This document shows positions 17,520 to 26,063 of a DNA stretch of 37,680 nucleotides, piece by piece. A model generated the notes under the pieces. That model ran no database searches. It saw nothing but the letters and a program-made list of their open reading frames with translations, and was not told the origin of the DNA. The DNA is from Pirellulales bacterium (GTDB lineage: Bacteria; Planctomycetota; Planctomycetia; Pirellulales; UBA1268), in NCBI GenBank assembly GCA_016776925.1, contig JADHSL010000018.1, forward strand, positions 1-37,680, in the 5' to 3' direction. The stretch's first letter is position 1. Every line of letters starts with the position of its first letter. The translations under genes were made by a program, and so were the position numbers.

Positions 17520-18724
17520 GGTGTCACCACCTCTTGGGGAGTTGAAGATTCAGCAGTTTCTTCAACAGGCTGGACCGTACTGCCTTCACGGGCGCGTGAC
17601 ATGCCAGAGATGACCACACGGTCGTTCTTGTCGAGGCCTTCTTCAATGACGCGAAGCATTCCACTGCGAGCCGGAACGCTTCGGCCAGTGGTCACAGTTC
17701 GATACTCAACTCGATTTGTATCGCTGACAACCGCAACGTATTTTCGACCCTGATCGATGCCAAGAGCTCGCTCTGGTACCAACATGGTTTGTTCTGGTTC
17801 GGCAGTTGTCATCTGCACCCGCATGAACATTCCGGGTGTAATCAACTCTTCAGGATTGGGCAGCAGGCCACGGCATCGCACAGTTCCAGTTGTCGGTTTT
17901 ACGCCAATGTCGACAAAGTCAAGAATTCCTTTGTGTAAAAAGAGTTCCTCCGTTACAAGTCGTGCTGACACAGGAATCTCAAGTTCTTTGATATCCCTCC
18001 AGGTTACGGCTTCACCACCACGTTTTGCGATTGCTCGTTGACGAGCCAAGAGAAGTGCACGTTCATCAGTGTCGAAGTACACCTCAATGGGTGATGTGGT
18101 GACAACCGTTGTCAGTCGTGTTGCCGAGCTGCCCGTTCCTGTAACAAGGTCTCCAACATCTACTTCACGAGTGCTTACTCGACCAGTGAGTGGTGAGATG
18201 ATCTGGCAGAATTCGAGGTCAAGTTCGGCCTGAGCTACTATTGCACGAGATTTATCAAGCATCGCGTTGGCAACGTCTCGCTTGGCAACGAGTATCTCGT
18301 ATTGTTCTCGAGTCACGACGGCCTTTGGTAGCAGATTTTTGTATCGGGCAACTTCACTTTCAAGTTCATTGAGTTCAGCAAGAGCTTTCGCAACATCAGC
18401 CCGAGCCTGATCACGAACAACAAGGTATGGCCGCTGGTCAATTGAGAACAGCGGGTCGCCCTTCGTAATTCGCTGACCATCACTAAAATGAATTTCTGTG
18501 ATAAAGCCTGAGACGCGAGCTTTTACCTCAACTGTTTCAACAGCGGCGGCGTTCCCATTGAATTCCAAAGGATTTGTAAGATTCTGAATGCTTGGTTTTG
18601 TGACGATTACTTCAGGGGTGGGCGGTTGAACAAGTGACGGGGCAGACCGTTGGCACCCGGCGACTACACAAAGTACGAGTAATGGCAGTCGGAAAAAACA
18701 GCACGACAGTCGATAAACAAACAC
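17516..18724 (-). CDS. RND efflux periplasmic adaptor (membrane fusion protein), lipoprotein
   Basis: The product bridges the RND pump to an outer-membrane channel. From GTG 18724 it has 402 residues, with an N-terminal lipoprotein signal ending in the lipobox 'VVAGC' (C24). Next come the barrel-sandwich lipoyl half-motif 'VEVKARVSGFITEIHFSDGQ' with 'ITKGDPLFSID', a coiled-coil hairpin (about 95-170) and the second lipoyl half 'FCQIISPLTGRVSTREVDVGD'. The C-terminal beta-barrel part includes 'LITPGMFMRVQM' and 'VPERAL'. A longer form from GTG 18766 adds 14 residues before the signal and lacks a ribosome site; GGGAG precedes GTG 18724. It is the first gene of the pair. Confidence 0.92.
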   Translation of the reverse strand: MFVYRLSCCFFRLPLLVLCVVAGCQRSAPSLVQPPTPEVIVTKPSIQNLTNPLEFNGNAAAVETVEVKARVSGFITEIHFSDGQRITKGDPLFSIDQRPYLVVRDQARADVAKALAELNELESEVARYKNLLPKAVVTREQYEILVAKRDVANAMLDKSRAIVAQAELDLEFCQIISPLTGRVSTREVDVGDLVTGTGSSATRLTTVVTTSPIEVYFDTDERALLLARQRAIAKRGGEAVTWRDIKELEIPVSARLVTEELFLHKGILDFVDIGVKPTTGTVRCRGLLPNPEELITPGMFMRVQMTTAEPEQTMLVPERALGIDQGRKYVAVVSDTNRVEYRTVTTGRSVPARSGMLRVIEEGLDKNDRVVISGMSRAREGSTVQPVEETAESSTPQEVVTP

Positions 18725-18780
18725 GAAGTGTGTACTCCCAACCTTCAAAGTAAGTAGTTGAATCACAGGGTACCGATCTT

Positions 18781-18795
18781 ACACCGTGACGGTGT
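18781..18795. promoter_or_regulatory. 15-bp perfect palindrome upstream of the efflux operon
   Basis: ACACCG (18781-18786) and CGGTGT (18790-18795) flank TGA. The site lies about 57 bases upstream of the preferred adaptor start, where a TetR- or MarR-type repressor of an efflux operon would be expected to bind. It could equally be a hairpin in the leader. No regulator gene is adjacent. Confidence 0.35.
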
Positions 18796-19011
18796 CCGTG
18801 ACCTCACCTTCCTTAAAAACCCTATTATCGAATGTGGCAGTGCATCTATGGCCATGCTGTCACACTAGAATGAATGATTTTTGAGCTCCATGGTGCGATT
18901 CAGAGTGGATGGCGTGAACTCTTGATTCTGGCGGGTATGATAGAGGTGCGTACCAACAACTCTGATAACCAAGTCAGTTTTCAACCCCCTTTCCCTTTCT
19001 GGAACAAGTCC

Positions 19012-19512
19012 GTGGCAGATACACATTCTTCATCAGATGCTCTTCGTCTTTTTGCGCCTCGTACCTCAATTGAACAAGTTGAGGAAGGAAACGAACTTGC
19101 ACCTAAGTTTGATGAAAAAGGCTTTATTCCATGTGTCACAACAGATCACGTGTCGGGTGAGTTGCTGATGGTAGCCGTAATGAACCAAGAGGCACTCGAG
19201 AAAACAATCCTAACCGGAGAGGCGCATTACTTCAGCCGAAGCCGTCAGTGTCTTTGGCACAAGGGAGCGACAAGCGGGCTTGTCCAGAAAGTTGTCGAGA
19301 TGAGGATTGATGATGACCAAGACTGTATTTGGTTGCGGGTTGATGTCGCTGGTGGCGCGAGTTGTCATGTTGGGTATCGCTCCTGCTTTTATCGAAAAGT
19401 TCCAGTGGGTGTGCAGCGAGACAGCGGCTCGGAACTTGAGTATATCGAGGCCGAAAAAACATTTGATCCAAAAGAAGTGTACGGTGATGCACCAAATCCA
19501 ACGCAGTTGTAA
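19012..19512 (+). CDS. hisI: Phosphoribosyl-AMP cyclohydrolase HisI
   Basis: HisI opens the adenine ring of phosphoribosyl-AMP, step three of histidine synthesis, in the cytoplasm. The domain runs from '[13 protein letters not shown]' through '[27 protein letters not shown]', 'LWHKGATSG', the acidic metal cluster 'RIDDDQD' and the zinc cysteines in '[16 protein letters not shown]'. There is no fused HisE domain. The frame is open from ATG 18874, but those 46 extra residues are not domain-like and have no ribosome site. GTG 19012 follows GGAACAAG and is preferred, giving 166 residues. A possible promoter GTGAAC-N16-TATGAT lies at 18914-18941, inside the extra part. queD starts 31 bases after it. 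Confidence 0.88.
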   Translation: MADTHSSSDALRLFAPRTSIEQVEEGNELAPKFDEKGFIPCVTTDHVSGELLMVAVMNQEALEKTILTGEAHYFSRSRQCLWHKGATSGLVQKVVEMRIDDDQDCIWLRVDVAGGASCHVGYRSCFYRKVPVGVQRDSGSELEYIEAEKTFDPKEVYGDAPNPTQL

Positions 19513-19543
19513 TTTGGTACGTGAATGACAAGGTAATTTTTCT

Positions 19544-20077
19544 ATGGCTGATGCATCAACAACACAACTTGCACTCATTCGCCAGCTCAAGTTCTGTGCG
19601 GGTCACAGACTCTACCGGCACGAAAGCAAATGTGCTTTCTTTCATGGGCACAATTATCGTGTTGATCTTGAGGTCGTTGCCGCAAAAGGCGGTGACGAAG
19701 TCGATGAAGTTGGTCGCGTTGTAGATTTTTCACTTATAAAAAAGCGAATGCTTGGATGGCTCGATGATCACTGGGATCATGCGTTCCTGATCTATGAAGA
19801 AGACAAGAATGCCCTGGCCGCTATTCAGATGGTGGAGCCAGTGAAATATTTTGTCATGCCCCATAACCCGACGGCAGAAAATATGGCGAGATACCTTCTT
19901 GAGATCGTTGCCCCGCATGTCTTAACGGATCTTGGCGTAATCGCCCGACAGGTTTCTTTGTGGGAAACGTCTGAATCGTGCGCCGTAGCCACACGTTCTG
20001 AGCATCCAGTGGCTATTGGTCCAGCCATGCCCGGGACAGCAATTATCAAAGATAGTCGAAGTTCGGTGACATCATGA
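19544..20077 (+). CDS. queD: 6-pyruvoyl-tetrahydropterin synthase / QueD family
   Basis: QueD converts dihydroneopterin triphosphate to 6-carboxy-tetrahydropterin, the second step toward queuosine; relatives make 6-pyruvoyl-tetrahydropterin. The 177-residue protein has the zinc histidines H21 ('FCAGHRL'), H34 and H36, and the catalytic cysteine C30 in C-x3-H-G-H ('CAFFHGHNY'), the pattern of true QueD. It also has 'VVDFSLIK', 'WDHAFLIYEED', 'PHNPTAENMARYL' and 'SLWET' (E141). A C-terminal tail of about 28 residues is additional. No queC, queE or queF is nearby. AAGGT at 19530 precedes the ATG. The last four bases (ATGA) overlap the hemB start. Confidence 0.87.
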   Translation: MADASTTQLALIRQLKFCAGHRLYRHESKCAFFHGHNYRVDLEVVAAKGGDEVDEVGRVVDFSLIKKRMLGWLDDHWDHAFLIYEEDKNALAAIQMVEPVKYFVMPHNPTAENMARYLLEIVAPHVLTDLGVIARQVSLWETSESCAVATRSEHPVAIGPAMPGTAIIKDSRSSVTS

Positions 20078-21102
20078 GTACTTCAGAAACACGTGGGAGT
20101 CTGGGGCGTTTTCCAACAACTCGGCTACGAAGAAATCGACAGTATGAATGGCTTCGAGATATGGTGGCAGAAACGAGCGTGTCGCCGCACGATCTCGTAT
20201 GGCCCTTGTTTGTACATGACAAGGCAGAAAATGAACCCATTGTTGCAATGCCTGGTGTTGATCGTCTGCCAATAGAGGGTGTAGTGAAGGCTGCAGCCGA
20301 CGCAAAGTCATTAGGCATCTCTGCAATCGCGCTTTTCCCAGTTATCCCTTCACAGCAGAAGACCGTTGATGGCGAGCATGCTCTTGATCCAGAAAATCTG
20401 ATATGTCGAACCATTCAGGCTGTGCGAGCTGAGACGGGAAATGACGTCGGTATCATCTGTGATGTCGCACTCGACCCGTATACAACACATGGTCACGATG
20501 GATTGCTTAAAAATGGCTGCATCGTGAATGATGAGACAGTTGCTGTGCTTCAGCAGCAAGCTGTCGTGCTTGCCCAAGCCGGCTGCCATATCGTTGCACC
20601 ATCAGACATGATGGATGGTAGAGTGCGGGCCATCAGAGCAGCACTTGATGAAAATCAAAAAGAAGAAATAGGCATTCTCTCGTACGCAGCAAAGTATGCG
20701 TCTGCCTTCTATGGACCTTTTCGTGATGCGCTCGGTAGCCATGCGGCCCTTGGTACTGCAAAATCTCTTGGCGTTGCAGATAAGAAGACGTATCAGATGG
20801 ATTCAGCAAACACAGACGAAGCACTCAGAGAGGTTGCCTTTGATCTTGATGAGGGTGCTGATTTAGTCATGGTCAAACCAGCCATGTCGTGTTTGGATAT
20901 CATCTACCGGGTCAAGCAAACCTTCGGTGTCCCCACCCTTGCCTATCAGGTGAGTGGAGAGTACGCCATGATTCAGGCAGCCACAGCAAACGGCTGGCTC
21001 GATGGTGATCGGGCTGCCGTTGAAGCAGTTCTCGCAATAAAACGGTCTGGAGCCGACGCGATTCTGACCTATTTCGCACCAAAAATCGCCCGACAGTGCT
21101 GA
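20074..21102 (+). CDS. hemB: Delta-aminolevulinic acid dehydratase (porphobilinogen synthase)
   Basis: HemB condenses two 5-aminolevulinate molecules to porphobilinogen for heme. The 342-residue protein is of normal length and full coverage. The Schiff-base lysines are K207 ('LSYAAKYAS') and K268 ('LVMVKPAMS'). The metal-switch region reads 'CDVALDPYTTHGHDG', with Asp and Thr where zinc enzymes have their cysteines, so it belongs to the Mg-dependent or non-zinc class. 'RRLRRN'-like arginine-rich N-terminal arm and 'SPHDLVWPLFV' are present. It overlaps queD by four bases and is translationally coupled to it. Confidence 0.96.
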   Translation: MSTSETRGSLGRFPTTRLRRNRQYEWLRDMVAETSVSPHDLVWPLFVHDKAENEPIVAMPGVDRLPIEGVVKAAADAKSLGISAIALFPVIPSQQKTVDGEHALDPENLICRTIQAVRAETGNDVGIICDVALDPYTTHGHDGLLKNGCIVNDETVAVLQQQAVVLAQAGCHIVAPSDMMDGRVRAIRAALDENQKEEIGILSYAAKYASAFYGPFRDALGSHAALGTAKSLGVADKKTYQMDSANTDEALREVAFDLDEGADLVMVKPAMSCLDIIYRVKQTFGVPTLAYQVSGEYAMIQAATANGWLDGDRAAVEAVLAIKRSGADAILTYFAPKIARQC

Positions 21103-21269
21103 AACACGTGACGTAGCCGGAACCAGATCAGGCCTCTCAGAAGGTTTTTCAATTTCTGAACGACAGGCTCGTGTTGACGGCAACCGGTTAAATTTCTCAT
21201 GATTTGGGCAGATTGGAAGTGGACAAGCAATTCATTTTCCACCATACGATTGAACCCTGTTTTCAAAAC

Positions 21270-21286
21270 ACGACGAATTTCGTCGT
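21270..21286. promoter_or_regulatory. 17-bp palindrome in the leader of the TIGR03067 gene
   Basis: ACGACGAA (21270-21277) and TTCGTCGT (21279-21286) are perfect complements around one T. It ends 30 bases before the ATG at 21317. It is either a repressor site or a leader hairpin. No matching copy was seen elsewhere in the window. Confidence 0.3.
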
Positions 21287-21316
21287 CGTAGGAAGAAACC
21301 ACCTTGAAAGGATGCT

Positions 21317-22273
21317 ATGCACGCTTCACGCATTTTGGCCCTAAGCCTCACAATGTTCGGATGTCTTGTTCTCATGCTGTTCCCCGTTTCAGCAATCGAG
21401 CAAACCCCCTCTGCAGTTGATACTGAATTAGAGCGAGTACGTGGCAATTGGCGAGTTGTTGAACTCGTTGAAAATGGACAGGAAATCCCAGATGAACAAA
21501 TGCAGTACTGGCTTCCAGGTGGTGGAAATCTGGAAATTGTTGACTACACAATTCTTTTCTCAGATCCTGTTGGTGGAAGTAAAACGACACGTGAGTTCCG
21601 GATTGATCCAACGTCTTACCCAAAAAGAATTACAATTAAGAATAAGGATACGGAAACAGGGAAAGGCATCTACAAATTCGATGAGGGCAAACTCGTCGTC
21701 TGTTTTTCACGGGATGTCTCAAAGGTACCTACTGAGTTTGGGGCCCCAAAAGATTCCGCACGAGCTCTCGTCGTGATGGAAAAATATGAGCCCAATAACT
21801 CAGCAACCCCAAAGGGTGCCCCACGACCTGCTCCAAAGCCAGTTCATGATAATCCTCCTGATATGAGCCAGTGGCAGAGTGCCAAGCCAGCACCTCCTCC
21901 GGCTGTCGTACCAGGTGGTGGTGTGACATCACGTGTACTGACTGACGCTGAGGTTCGGGAAATGACTGTGGGAACATGGCGTATGACAGATACTGAAGGG
22001 TCCGTTGATATCACGTACAACGTCGACGGAACGTTTCAGACCTATCGGTACTATCAGATGCTTCAAAACTTTCAATCAGTATTTGTACCTACTCCGATTT
22101 CCAGTGGTACATGGATGATATCAAATGGTCGATTGATTACTCACGTAACAGCCTCCTCTCGAGTTGGCCTGACGAATCAGACGCTGACGCCTGCGGTTCG
22201 TTCAATCTCTCAGACGGACCTAATTCTTGTTGATAATTTTGGGCGTGTGTCACGATCCGTTCGCGTACGCTAA
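21317..22273 (+). CDS. Exported planctomycete TIGR03067-domain protein
   Basis: The 318-residue protein has a signal peptide ('ILALSLTMFGCLVLMLFPVSA'), so the mature chain starts near residue 27. Residues about 35-158 match the TIGR03067 pattern, a lipocalin-like beta-domain repeated in planctomycetes: 'LERVRGNWRVVELVENGQEIPDE', then 'FRIDPTSYPKRITI' and 'GKGIYKFDEGKLVVCF'. A Pro/Ala-rich linker (160-205) follows. The C-terminal half has a second beta-domain, 'GTWRMTDTEGSVDITYNVDG' and 'SGTWMISNGRLI', which looks like a lipocalin-type module. The function of the family is unknown. AAAGGA precedes the ATG. It is separated from hemB by 214 bases and so has its own promoter. Confidence 0.85.
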   Translation: MHASRILALSLTMFGCLVLMLFPVSAIEQTPSAVDTELERVRGNWRVVELVENGQEIPDEQMQYWLPGGGNLEIVDYTILFSDPVGGSKTTREFRIDPTSYPKRITIKNKDTETGKGIYKFDEGKLVVCFSRDVSKVPTEFGAPKDSARALVVMEKYEPNNSATPKGAPRPAPKPVHDNPPDMSQWQSAKPAPPPAVVPGGGVTSRVLTDAEVREMTVGTWRMTDTEGSVDITYNVDGTFQTYRYYQMLQNFQSVFVPTPISSGTWMISNGRLITHVTASSRVGLTNQTLTPAVRSISQTDLILVDNFGRVSRSVRVR

Positions 22274-22580
22274 AGATTCCATCAGAATCTCAGCTGACTT
22301 GATGGAACTGGTAAGAACAAAGCTTCCTGAGACTGACCTGTAGAGGCAGGCAGTCTTGGGAAGCAGTCAGCTTTTGAATGCCACAGTGTTGCCCCGGAAA
22401 AGCTCTGAAAGTTTTTGCTCTATCTTGTGTGTCGGTGAGTTGCAGGTGCCCCTGGGTAAGCTACCGCAAGGCCGTCCATTCTGCCCAAGAAGCATCTAGA
22501 ATAATCGCTGTCTTTAAGATATGCAGTATCTTCTTTGTTTTTGTGTATCGTTCTTTTTAGAGCACTAAGGATTGCAAGTA
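22274..22580. other. 307-base intergenic region with three inverted repeats
   Basis: No gene is supported here. Three stems are visible: TTCCATCA (22277-22284) with TGATGGAA (22300-22307), without a T-run; the longer hairpin at 22322-22364 listed separately; and AAGATA (22516-22521) with TATCTT (22527-22532) around TGCAG, followed by a T-rich stretch. The last lies about 49 bases upstream of the lipid kinase ATG. Confidence 0.5.
22322..22375 (+). terminator. Likely transcription terminator after the TIGR03067 gene
   Basis: The stem has three blocks: GCTTCC (22322-22327) with GGAAGC (22359-22364); AGACTG (22330-22335) with CAGTCT (22351-22356); CCTG (22337-22340) with CAGG (22347-22350). The loop is six bases. 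TTTT follows at 22372-22375, seven bases after the stem, which is a little far for an ideal intrinsic terminator. Confidence 0.5.
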
Positions 22581-23483
22581 ATGATACACAAAACAAAAAG
22601 AGTACTGCTTGTTGAAAATCCAAATGCTGGTGCAAGTGACAAGCAGGCACTTCTCAAAGAACTTCGGGAAGATCTCCTGTCACAGGGGTTTCTTGTAGAA
22701 CAAGAGAGTAAACCAGAGAGTATTCAGAAGTGTTTACGTGCCGCCAGTGAAGAAAACAACAGATTTGCATGTGTTATCTGTGCAGGAGGAGACGGCACGA
22801 TCGGTATGGTTGCAAATTGGGCTGATCCAACCACACCACTTGCGATATTACCACTTGGAACGGAAAACGTTCTTGCCAAGCAACTTGGATTTAATCATGA
22901 CATCAAGCAGTTGATTCATCGAATAATAAGTTCAAAGACATTTTCCCTTGATGCCGGGGAAGCAAACGGACAACTCTTTCTGGCAGTCGCTTCTGTCGGT
23001 TTTGATGCAGAAGTGGTACGCCTTCTCAGTGCTCGACGAACCGGTCACATTGACCATACAACCTGGATTCGACCGATTTTACAAGCACTTCGTGGATATC
23101 AATTTCCCAAGATTCGTGTCCAAACTGAAGGAAATGAAAAAGCGATTCATACACGCTGGGCATTTATCTTCAACGTGCCGCGATATGCACTTGGGCTTCG
23201 ATTTGTTGCGGAAGGTGATTGTGCTGATGGCCAACTTGATCTGTGCTGTTTTCGTGGGGGTCGTTGGTGGAATGGTCTTCGGTATTTTGTTGGTGTTCTT
23301 TTTGGCTGGCATCGAGCCTGGCGTGACACACATGTGGAGCAAGTAACACAAATTTCTATTGAATCTGATGAGCCAGTCCCATATCAGCTTGATGGTGACC
23401 CGGGTGGTGAGTTGCCGGTGACAATCCGAGTGCTTCCTGGCCGCCTCACGTTCGTTGGCATATCACCAACAGTGGGTTCTTAA
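22581..23483 (+). CDS. Lipid kinase of the diacylglycerol kinase / YegS family
   Basis: The 300-residue protein belongs to the DAGK catalytic superfamily of soluble ATP-dependent lipid kinases. It shows 'LLVENPNAG' (residues 10-17), the ATP-binding 'CAGGDGTIGMV' (GGDGT 69-73) and 'ILPLGTENVLAKQLG' (91-96, where most members have PLGTAN). The C-terminal beta-sandwich ends with 'PYQLDGDPGGELPVTIRVLPGRLTFV', where the 'DGD' motif is conserved. ATG 22581 has AAGGA nine bases upstream; a TTG at 22572 overlaps that ribosome site and is rejected. The lipid substrate, possibly diacylglycerol, phosphatidylglycerol or a sphingoid base, is not predictable. It converges on mogA. Confidence 0.85.
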   Translation: MIHKTKRVLLVENPNAGASDKQALLKELREDLLSQGFLVEQESKPESIQKCLRAASEENNRFACVICAGGDGTIGMVANWADPTTPLAILPLGTENVLAKQLGFNHDIKQLIHRIISSKTFSLDAGEANGQLFLAVASVGFDAEVVRLLSARRTGHIDHTTWIRPILQALRGYQFPKIRVQTEGNEKAIHTRWAFIFNVPRYALGLRFVAEGDCADGQLDLCCFRGGRWWNGLRYFVGVLFGWHRAWRDTHVEQVTQISIESDEPVPYQLDGDPGGELPVTIRVLPGRLTFVGISPTVGS

Positions 23484-23550
23484 AAAGAGCATACCCAGAG
23501 ACAGTCGAGAGACGGGAACGAGAGCCCATTGCTGGCCAGAATATTCAGAA

Positions 23551-24129
23551 CTATTTGCCTTTGGGGCGAAAGGACTTCATTCGAATTGGGTCTGTTTCCA
23601 GGTAAGGTGGCGTGGTGTTCCCAGTATGGATGAGATCAATGCAGTAAGGAATTGCTGGGAAAACTGCATCAAGACATTCACAAATGCTTTTTGGGCGGCC
23701 TGGAAGATTGACGACCAGAGCACCACCACACACCCCCGCGGTCTGTCGAGAAAGAATCGCGGTGGGAACATATTGAAGTGATACCTGCCGCATCAGTTCG
23801 CCAAATCCTGGCAGCATTTTTGAGCAGACACGCTCAGTTGCCTCAGGCGTTACATCACGTGGTGCAGGTCCTGTACCGCCTGTTGTGATGATAAGACAGC
23901 ATCCATGGCTAGACATGTCTTTGATAGCTGTTGCAACACATTCAACTTCATCCGAAACAATTTGAATTTCAGGATCCCATGAAACACACAGCACTTCACG
24001 AAGATAATCGTGAACAGCGGGCCCACCTTCGTCGGCATATTCACCGCGGCTAGCCCGGTCTGATACTGTCAGAATTCCTATGCGAATCGAGCCCCCGTAC
24101 TTTTTTTCTACGTCCGGTCCTTTACTCAC
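23551..24129 (-). CDS. mogA: Molybdopterin adenylyltransferase MogA
   Basis: MogA adenylylates molybdopterin before molybdate insertion. The product from GTG 24129 has 192 residues. It shows '[20 protein letters not shown]', '[20 protein letters not shown]' (TTGGTG at 82-87, catalytic Asp in 'PRDVTPE') and '[12 protein letters not shown]' with '[11 protein letters not shown]'. '[10 protein letters not shown]' and 'SRQ' distinguish MogA from MoaB. The GTG overlaps the cysNC stop codon by four bases (GTGA), so it is translationally coupled to sulfate activation. Sixteen upstream codons in the same frame lie within cysNC and are not considered coding. The final 14 residues are Lys/Arg-rich. No other moa or moe gene is in the window. 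Confidence 0.88.
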   Translation of the reverse strand: MSKGPDVEKKYGGSIRIGILTVSDRASRGEYADEGGPAVHDYLREVLCVSWDPEIQIVSDEVECVATAIKDMSSHGCCLIITTGGTGPAPRDVTPEATERVCSKMLPGFGELMRQVSLQYVPTAILSRQTAGVCGGALVVNLPGRPKSICECLDAVFPAIPYCIDLIHTGNTTPPYLETDPIRMKSFRPKGK

Positions 24130-26060
24130 CCCAGAACACCTTTGGTCTCGAGGAGTTCGATGATTGCATCCACACATCGACTGACCGGGAGTTCGTCGGT
24201 AGGAAGCACGAGATCTGCTTGTAATGGAGCTTCGTATGGTGCTGAGACACCGGGGAAGTTGCCCAGTTCCCCTGCATCGGCTTTTGCATACTGCCCTCTC
24301 TCATCACGGGTCCGACAGATTTCTATGGGTGCTGAGAGATGGATAGTGAGGAATCGTTCTGTGCCAACAAGTTCTGCAGCTTTTTGCCGTGACTGCTCAT
24401 CAGGTGCAACAAAGGCCGCAATGACAATGAAGCCGGCATCATTTGCAATCTTTGCTACCTCTACAGAGCGTCGAAGGTTTTCACTTCTTTCGCTTGCTGA
24501 GAATCCAAGATCCCGGCTTATGCCAAGTCGCATGGCCTGTCCATCGAGAACCATAACGGCACGCCCATCATCAAAGAGTTTGCGTTCCAGTGCCTGAGCG
24601 ACAGTTGTCTTTCCTGAACCTGTGAGCCCAGTAATGAGGATTGTTACTGGATTTTGTCCAAAACGAGCGTGGCGTTCTTCAATGGTCACTTCACTGGAAG
24701 AGACCGTCAGACCTTCAGTTGCTGGTTCATCATCCCAGTGGGCAGCTCCTTCTTCTGGTTCTCGATCAAGAATCATGCCTGCGCCAACAGTTCCGTTTGT
24801 CAGCCGGTCAATAATGATAAAAGATCCGGTTGTTCGATTGCGTCGATACGAGTCATGAGCAATTGGTACAGCCAGAGTGACTCCGCAGCGCCCGATCTCA
24901 TTGAGTGCTAATGTCGGTGCAGGTTCGCGGTGCAGTGTGTTGATATCGACTCGATACTTGAGGGAGCTTACTCGGCCTGGTGTGACCTTGCCTGTCTGTT
25001 TGAAAAGATATTCTTTTCCTGGGACAAGCGATGTTTCATCCATCCAGACAAGTATCGCTTCGAACTTCTGATCAACCTTTGGAAGATTCCCCACTCGGAC
25101 AATCATATCGCCACGACTGGAGTCGATTTCATCTTCAAGTGTGAGCGTTACTGACTGGGGAGCAAATGCCTCATCACGTTCTCCATCGAAAGTGACAATC
25201 GATTGAATACGACTCTTCTTACGAGACGGTAAGGTAATAATTTCATCACCCTTACGGATAATTCCTGATGCAACTGTCCCGGCAAAGCCACGAAAGTCGA
25301 GGTTAGGTCGTGTGACGTATTGAACGGGGAATCGAAAGTCCTCCATGTTGCGGTCAGAACCGATATAGACTGTTTCGAGAAGATGCATGAGTGGTGGACC
25401 CTCATGCCATGTCATCTTTTCACTGTTTGTAACGACATTGTCGCCCTTGAGCGCAGAGATTGGCATGAAGTGTACATCAGGCAATTCAAGTCGCGCAGCA
25501 AAGTCAACATAGTCACGACGAATGGATTCAAATACGTCCTGACTGTAGTCAACAATGTCCATCTTGTTGATTGCCACAATGATGTGTTTGATGCCAAGGA
25601 GCGACACAATAAAAGAGTGACGTTTGGTTTGCGGAAGCACCCCGTGTCGCGCATCGATTAGAATAATGGCAAGATCAGCAGTCGATGCTCCCGTGGCCAT
25701 GTTTCGCGTGTACTGCTCATGGCCTGGCGTGTCAGCTATGATAAATTTTCGTTTTTCGGTTGAGAAATAACGATAGGCGACATCGATCGTTATTCCCTGT
25801 TGTCGCTCATCTTCAAGTCCATCAGTAAAGAGTGCTAGGTCGACTTCTTCACCAGTTGTTCCGTAACGCGCCGTATCCTTTTTTATAGCGGTAAGCTGAT
25901 CCTCATAAATCATTTTGGACTCATAAAAGAGTCGGCCGATGAGTGTGCTTTTGCCGTCATCGACGCTGCCACACGTAATGAACCGCAGGAGTTCTTTTTG
26001 CTCGTGTTGCGTCAGGTATTCATCAATGTCAGTTGCAATAAGCGATGATTGGTGAGACAT
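24126..26060 (-). CDS. cysNC: Bifunctional sulfate adenylyltransferase subunit 1 / adenylylsulfate kinase CysNC
   Basis: The 644-residue fusion supplies the GTPase subunit of ATP sulfurylase and the APS kinase that makes PAPS. The CysN part (1-440) has 'GSVDDGKST' (31-39), '[12 protein letters not shown]' (G3) and 'NKMD' (G4) of the EF-Tu-like GTPases. The CysC part starts near 471 with the P-loop 'GLTGSGKTT' (478-486), then '[16 protein letters not shown]', '[17 protein letters not shown]' and '[12 protein letters not shown]'. The usual 'FISP' serine of APS kinase reads 'FVAPDEQ', so that serine is replaced by alanine. It starts three bases after cysD and overlaps mogA by four bases. Confidence 0.95.
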   Translation of the reverse strand: MSHQSSLIATDIDEYLTQHEQKELLRFITCGSVDDGKSTLIGRLFYESKMIYEDQLTAIKKDTARYGTTGEEVDLALFTDGLEDERQQGITIDVAYRYFSTEKRKFIIADTPGHEQYTRNMATGASTADLAIILIDARHGVLPQTKRHSFIVSLLGIKHIIVAINKMDIVDYSQDVFESIRRDYVDFAARLELPDVHFMPISALKGDNVVTNSEKMTWHEGPPLMHLLETVYIGSDRNMEDFRFPVQYVTRPNLDFRGFAGTVASGIIRKGDEIITLPSRKKSRIQSIVTFDGERDEAFAPQSVTLTLEDEIDSSRGDMIVRVGNLPKVDQKFEAILVWMDETSLVPGKEYLFKQTGKVTPGRVSSLKYRVDINTLHREPAPTLALNEIGRCGVTLAVPIAHDSYRRNRTTGSFIIIDRLTNGTVGAGMILDREPEEGAAHWDDEPATEGLTVSSSEVTIEERHARFGQNPVTILITGLTGSGKTTVAQALERKLFDDGRAVMVLDGQAMRLGISRDLGFSASERSENLRRSVEVAKIANDAGFIVIAAFVAPDEQSRQKAAELVGTERFLTIHLSAPIEICRTRDERGQYAKADAGELGNFPGVSAPYEAPLQADLVLPTDELPVSRCVDAIIELLETKGVLG

Positions 26061-26063
26061 AGA

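Noticed and set aside
18874-19011. N-terminal extension of HisI by 46 residues
   Set aside because: No ribosome site before ATG 18874, no resemblance to HisI in this stretch, and a possible promoter lies within it.
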